Below are positions 6,101 through 6,272 of a DNA stretch of 6,272 bases, piece after piece (positions within the stretch are counted from its first letter, which is position 1; every line of letters begins with the position of its first letter). Below the pieces are notes generated by a model, which did not search any database, was not told the origin of the DNA, and worked only from the letters and a program-made list of their open reading frames with translations. This DNA comes from CAZVFX01 sp964626565 (GTDB lineage: Bacteria > Myxococcota_A > UBA9042 > CAIXZC01): assembly GCA_964626565.1 (NCBI GenBank), contig CAZVFX010000231.1:1-6272 (forward strand). The letters are read 5' to 3'. The translations under genes and the position numbers were made by a program.

Positions 6101-6272
6101 TACGGGACGGGAGAGAGCCCGCAATCGGTGGCCATCGGAGACCTGAACGGGGACCTGAAACCCGACCTGGCCGTGGCGAACTACGGGGACGACAATGTGA
6201 GTGTTTTGCTGGGCAACGGAGACGGGACCTTCCAGTCATCGGTCGACTACGGCGCGGGGAATAGTCCAACCT
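50..6272 (+). CDS. giant surface lipoprotein with CTDC-like, TSP1, furin-like and FG-GAP propeller modules (3' end outside window)
   Basis: One uninterrupted frame of 2,074 codons that leaves the window without a stop. The ATG at 50 follows an in-frame TGA and a GGAG box. Visible order: lipoprotein signal (residues 1-29), Asp-rich spacer (30-102), Dicty_CTDC-like Cys array (103-671), thrombospondin type-1 repeat (671-722), sushi-like module (724-777), furin-like half-module (780-801), FG-GAP propeller 1 (809-1144), furin-like block (1147-1337), propeller 2 (1346-1677), furin-like block (1682-1812), propeller 3 (from 1821, incomplete). The cysteines lie almost entirely outside the propellers. 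The composition is very rich in Asp and Gly and poor in Lys and Arg, as expected of a secreted calcium-binding protein. Codon use is even throughout and strongly G/C at third positions, with no frameshift. The likely role is extracellular adhesion or ligand binding (inference). I recognise the module families but not the individual gene. Confidence 0.95.
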   Translation, partial: MKLTRARTKHHFRLAGPVLLVALLINIGCGGDGTETKSDVGDVADIHGDATGDVVDGRTVADVPGDLPADLPGDLPADLPGDLPADLPGDLSPDLADIVSPVCKSDDDCDDFNPCTDDSCDPATGCVNTNNTAPCDDEDPCTLTDECVEGVCTGTDNDCECAKDADCEDKEDGDLCNGTLVCEEEKCTVDPETVVVCDPSEAPCKEAECEPDTGLCVEMPSGEGSSCDDEDACTPASQCLEGLCVATGPDLDCDDDNDCTTDTCHAESGCQSTAVDGLCDDGNPCTLTDECVDGICTGTDNQCDCAEDAECEDKEDDDLCNGTLVCEDDKCTVDPETVVVCDPSEAPCKEAECEPDTGLCVEMSLEDGAPCDDEDACTPESQCQEGSCVATGADLDCDDGNVCTDDSCDPINGCVNANNTAPCGDAFCDGGDFYIAVSCADGSCPAQMPEDCDDGNDCTDDGCDPVAGCTSTANPSTECQAAYCDNLEWYDGVNCAGDGSCPTQSVTQDCDDGNVCTDDTCDPATGCGHSAANEEAACTTPLGQDGTCVQGICSPQCAENADCNDGIDCTTDVCDQVSGKCAFTPVNAECDDSNDCTDDSCDPANGCVNANNTAPCGDAYCDSGDFFAAVICADGACPAPIPEDCDDGDDCTTDSCDPTEGCLHANVPVDCVGAWGEWGACSVECGGGIQTRSFAVATPASCGGAACPDPLTEDQACNEQSCSCASPPGAVQDGQWDCIVPVPSGESCTLTCDVGHFATGDGGGLCSQSAWTSVDTCDPCEANCDICTDAATCSVCTTGYFLGAEMTAGAKCGTGTKPKSVAIGDLDGDTVPDLAVANLNTHNVSVLLGNGDGTFQAKVDYGAGDKPDSVAIEDLDGDLKPDLIVANRGSANLSILLGNGDGTFQASVEYDTGSFPHSVAAGDLNGDTLPDLAVANRGNDNVSVLLGNGDGTFVAKVNYGAGDKPQSVAIGDLNGDTFPDLAVANAGDDNASVLLGNGDGTFQAKSNHSAGGWPSAVAIGDLNGDLIPDLAVANNTGDSVSVLLGGGDGTFQAKIDYDAGDSPSSLAMGDLNGDLIPDLAVANAGDHNVSVLRGAGDGTFEASVNYGTGDYPSSVAVGDLNGDLLLDLAVASDDDDNVSILLANVLCTACEINCDICTDAATCTGCSLGYLAVEGDCVDVCPTGYFEDEAQCSACEANCDTCADGATCTVCSIGYLFLAEECVDVCPNGYFEDEDQCTACEANCEACTDAATCTDCTAGHFLDGGDCTACETNCDACSDATTCTVCSLGHLLHEGDCVDACPQLGYFEDGAQCSACEANCDACTDAATCSDCSDGYFHSWAGLGASVEYSTGNHSGSVAMEDLDGDTVLDLVVVKQGGSAVSVLLGNGDGTFQSSVEYDAGFLPTWVAIGDLNGDLKPDLAVTYRTGPAVSILLGNGDGTFQAKVDYGVDSDPNSVAIGDLNDDQKPDLTVVGGSSNNVSVLLGNGDGTFQASVNFGAGTKPYSVAIGDLDGDLKPDLTVANQDSHDVSVLLGNGDGTFQASVDYIVGYLPHEVAIGDLNGDLKLDLVVANDDAAIVLLGNGDGTFQDKVDYDAGAEPWSVAIGDLNGDSTPDLAVANRQDNNVSVLLGNGDGTFQSSVDYGTGKQPMSVAIGDLNGDSEPDLAVANDGGNTSVLLNDGGQCATDCPAGYFEDGDQCSACEPNCDTCSDAATCEDCSPAYLFLAGDCVTDCPTGYFQDDGAKCSLCEPDCDVCIDAAMCLVCSAGYLPFDYDCVADCPAGYFEDGGQCSECEANCDTCTSPTACTGCLAGYFQSKAGLDGSVEYSAGTEPRFVVIKDLDGDTVPDLAVANRDSHDVSVLLGNGDGTFQDKVEYDVGSAPRSVAVGDLDGDLKTDLAVSNGSNVAVLLGNGDGTFQSSVNYGAGTTTYSVAMGDLNADTFPDLAVANVNSKNVSVLLGNGDGTFQSSVNFGVGTNPYSVAIADLDGDLNPDLAVANEYTDNVSVLLGNGDGTFQSSVNYGTGESPQSVAIGDLNGDLKPDLAVANYGDDNVSVLLGNGDGTFQSSVDYGAGNSPT
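137..355 (+). other. Asp-rich low-complexity spacer
   Basis: Residues 30-102 lie between the lipid-anchor Cys and the first Cys of the extracellular modules. The stretch is Cys-free, with Asp at roughly every second to fourth position (for example DVGDVADIHGDATGDVVDG), and ends in a short tandem repeat. Such a spacer probably acts as an extended, disordered, acidic tether that lifts the folded modules off the membrane (inference). It begins with a run of seven G at 137-143, directly behind the acylated Cys codon. Confidence 0.7.
236..331 (+). repeat. four tandem 24-bp units encoding (V/L)PGDLPAD
   Basis: The units start at 236, 260, 284 and 308. Units 2 and 3 are identical in DNA (consensus CTCCCAGGAGATCTTCCCGC plus TGAC). 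Unit 1 differs at its first codon and at GGG for GGA, and unit 4 ends SPD instead of PAD. The period is a multiple of three, so gain or loss of a copy would only change the length of the spacer (residues 63-94). Identity of adjacent copies suggests recent slippage, so the copy number probably varies between strains. Confidence 0.9.
452..1315 (+). repeat. in-frame tandem duplication, two 432-bp copies (452-883 and 884-1315)
   Basis: Each copy encodes 144 residues. Both begin with C-D-D-x-x-P-C-T-L-T-D-E-C and pass through stretches that are identical in protein, including CNGTLVCE, CTVDPETVVVCDPSEAPCK and CEPDTGLCVEM. Both end with a CTDC motif. Equivalent codons lie exactly 432 bases apart along the whole length (for example 611 and 1043, 806 and 1238), so there has been no net insertion or deletion since the duplication. 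The copies differ mainly at synonymous sites and in acidic residue swaps. Confidence 0.9.
1238..1456 (+). repeat. 219-bp repeat, copy 1 (partner at 1817-2035)
   Basis: Residues from CDDGNVCTDDSCDPINGC through VNANNTAPCGDAFCDGG and PEDCDDGNDC to DPVAGC recur at 1817-2035, exactly 579 bases downstream. The 5' part overlaps the end of the 432-bp tandem copy 884-1315, so the array is a mosaic of overlapping duplications. Confidence 0.85.
1817..2035 (+). repeat. 219-bp repeat, copy 2
   Basis: This is the second copy of the module at 1238-1456. It keeps all cysteines and the stretch CVNANNTAPCGDA, with conservative changes such as FYIAVSC to FFAAVIC. Between the two copies (1457-1816) lies a more diverged relative of the same module that contains CDNLEWYDGVNCAGDGSC, so three generations of the same unit are visible. 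Confidence 0.85.
2060..2215 (+). other. thrombospondin type-1 repeat (TSP1/TSR)
   Basis: Residues 671-722 match the TSR signature. A WxxW pair (W675, W678) is followed by C-S-x-x-C-G-G-G (C681, C685), then an Arg (R692) for the Trp-Arg ladder, and later C702, C707, C717 and C722. That gives the six cysteines of a canonical TSR, and the length of about 50 residues is normal. TSRs are abundant in animal and apicomplexan adhesins and uncommon in bacteria. Here the domain sits exactly where the CTDC array ends and a different Cys module begins. It probably mediates binding to a protein or glycan (inference from the family). Confidence 0.8.
2219..2380 (+). other. sushi/CCP-like Cys module
   Basis: Residues 724-777 read C-A-S-P-P-G at the start, then G-Q-W-D-C, then G-E-S-C-T-L-T-C-D-V-G-H, then C-S-Q-S-A-W and a final C. 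This order (Cys with PP, a later C-x-x-G aromatic, then C followed by Trp and a last Cys) resembles a complement control (sushi) module. There are six cysteines (724, 738, 748, 752, 766, 777) where a classic sushi has four. It could therefore be a divergent sushi or an unnamed Cys module. An eight-base G run at 2333-2340 lies inside it. Confidence 0.45.
2387..2452 (+). other. furin-like repeat, half-module preceding propeller 1
   Basis: Residues 780-801 have the pattern C-E-A-N-C-D-I-C-T-D-A-A-T-C-S-V-C-T-T-G-Y-F, the first half of the furin-like / growth-factor-receptor Cys repeat found in full further on. The second half (CVDVCPxGYFED type) is missing; propeller 1 follows in its place. Confidence 0.75.
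2474..3481 (+). repeat. FG-GAP/VCBS block 1: seven-bladed beta-propeller
   Basis: Units start at 2507, 2654, 2801, 2948, 3095, 3242 and 3389, each exactly 147 bp (49 residues). The seventh stops after 31 residues at ILLAN. The consensus is SVAIGDLNGD-x-x-PDLAVAN, a variable loop, then VSVLLGNGDGTFQ, xxVxYxxG and a second short variable stretch. D-L-D/N-G-D-x-x-P-D is the calcium-binding loop of FG-GAP/VCBS repeats. Residues before unit 1 (GAKCGTGTKPK) align with the end of a unit and can complete the truncated seventh blade. Seven units is the number in the integrin alpha propeller. In blade 7 the Pro is Leu (DLLLDL). In blades 5 and 6 the GNGDG turn is altered (GGGDG, GAGDG). The block is Cys-free except C812 in the closing strand. 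Confidence 0.88.
3488..4060 (+). other. furin-like Cys-repeat block of five modules
   Basis: Residues 1147-1337. Modules begin at 3497, 3632, 3767, 3857 and 3995. A full module is 45-46 residues: C-x3-C-x2-C-x5-C-x2-C-x10-C-x3-C-P-x-G-Y-F-x-D-x-x-x-C-x2. This is the furin-like (FU) / growth-factor-receptor Cys repeat seen in PCSK5-like proteins and many protist surface proteins. Module 3 is only 30 residues: it has lost the CVDVCPxGYFED segment and runs from AGHFLDGGDC directly into module 4. Module 5 is again a half-module ending in GYF, and propeller 2 follows. The block probably forms a stiff disulfide-bonded spacer between propellers. Confidence 0.85.
4085..5080 (+). repeat. FG-GAP/VCBS block 2: seven-bladed beta-propeller
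   Basis: Units start at 4118, 4265, 4412, 4559, 4706, 4847 and 4994. All are 147 bp except unit 5, which is 141 bp because two residues are missing from the variable loop (NDDAAIVLLG). Unit 7 is cut after 29 residues at SVLLN, the same structural point as in block 1. Residues SVEYSTG before unit 1 match the missing end of blade 7, which suggests velcro closure. The calcium loop is degraded in some blades: unit 1 lacks the Pro (DTVLDL), unit 3 has DLNDDQKPD and unit 5 has DLKLDL. There are no cysteines. Confidence 0.88.
5093..5485 (+). other. furin-like Cys-repeat block of three modules
   Basis: Residues 1682-1812. The block opens in the second half of a module (CATDCPAGYFEDGDQC), which is precisely the half missing before propeller 2. 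Modules then begin at 5147, 5285 and 5420 (46 and 45 residues apart). The last is a half-module ending C-L-A-G-Y-F, and propeller 3 follows. Sequence and spacing match the block at 3488-4060, with CP-x-GYF-x-D linkers. Confidence 0.85.
5510..6272 (+). repeat. FG-GAP/VCBS block 3: beta-propeller, truncated by window end
   Basis: Units start at 5543, 5690, 5831, 5978 and 6125; the next would start at 6272, the last base of the window. All are 147 bp except unit 2 (141 bp), which again is two residues short in the variable loop (SNGSNVAVLLG). SVEYSAG before unit 1 repeats the closing strand seen in block 2. Units 2-5 all carry FQSSV with near-identical DNA, pointing to recent amplification. The calcium loop is altered in unit 2 (DLKTDL) and unit 3 (DLNADTFPD). 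By analogy two more blades are expected beyond the window. Confidence 0.85.

Noticed and set aside
2507..6272. CRISPR-like pattern of regular repeats with variable parts
   Set aside because: The 147-bp period is an exact codon multiple, the 'repeats' encode a conserved FG-GAP unit, and the variable parts are loops in an open frame, not spacers.

Overview
The window holds one gene. A single plus-strand reading frame opens at an ATG at position 50 and runs without a stop through the last base: 2,074 complete codons plus one extra base. It encodes the N-terminal part of a giant, acidic, Asp- and Cys-rich surface lipoprotein. Nothing else in the window looks like a gene. The opposite-strand and out-of-frame open stretches, some of them long, are by-products of the repetitive, GC-rich true frame.

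Organism (inference): a GC-rich Gram-negative bacterium, most likely of the Myxococcota/deltaproteobacterial group. Grounds are the lipoprotein signal, the Asp-rich spacer behind the lipid anchor, the Dictyostelium-type Cys repeats and the bacterial-style VCBS/FG-GAP repeats. No rRNA or housekeeping gene is present to confirm this.

Layout, N to C terminus: leader with ribosome binding site (1-49); signal peptide with a putative lipobox, acylated Cys at residue 29 (50-136); Asp-rich spacer with four 8-residue units (137-355); a long Cys-rich array of Dicty_CTDC-like modules built by internal duplication (356-2062); one thrombospondin type-1 repeat (2060-2215); one sushi-like Cys module (2219-2380); a half furin-like repeat (2387-2452); FG-GAP propeller 1 (2474-3481); five furin-like modules (3488-4060); propeller 2 (4085-5080); three furin-like modules (5093-5485); propeller 3 (5510 to the window end, incomplete).

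The most striking feature is the regularity of the FG-GAP blocks. Blocks 1 and 2 each hold exactly seven units of 49 residues (147 bp). In each, the seventh is cut at the same point, and a matching half-unit lies just before unit 1. That is the expected layout of a seven-bladed beta-propeller closed by 'velcro' pairing of its N and C termini. Each propeller is plugged into the furin-like array directly after a C-x2-C-x2-GYF type half-module. Block 3 has five units and then the window ends on the first base of a sixth.

Taken together, the protein looks like a lipid-anchored extracellular stalk of disulfide-rich modules carrying several calcium-binding propeller heads, with variation concentrated in two propeller loops. 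A role in adhesion or recognition is an inference; no enzymatic domain is visible in the part that can be seen.
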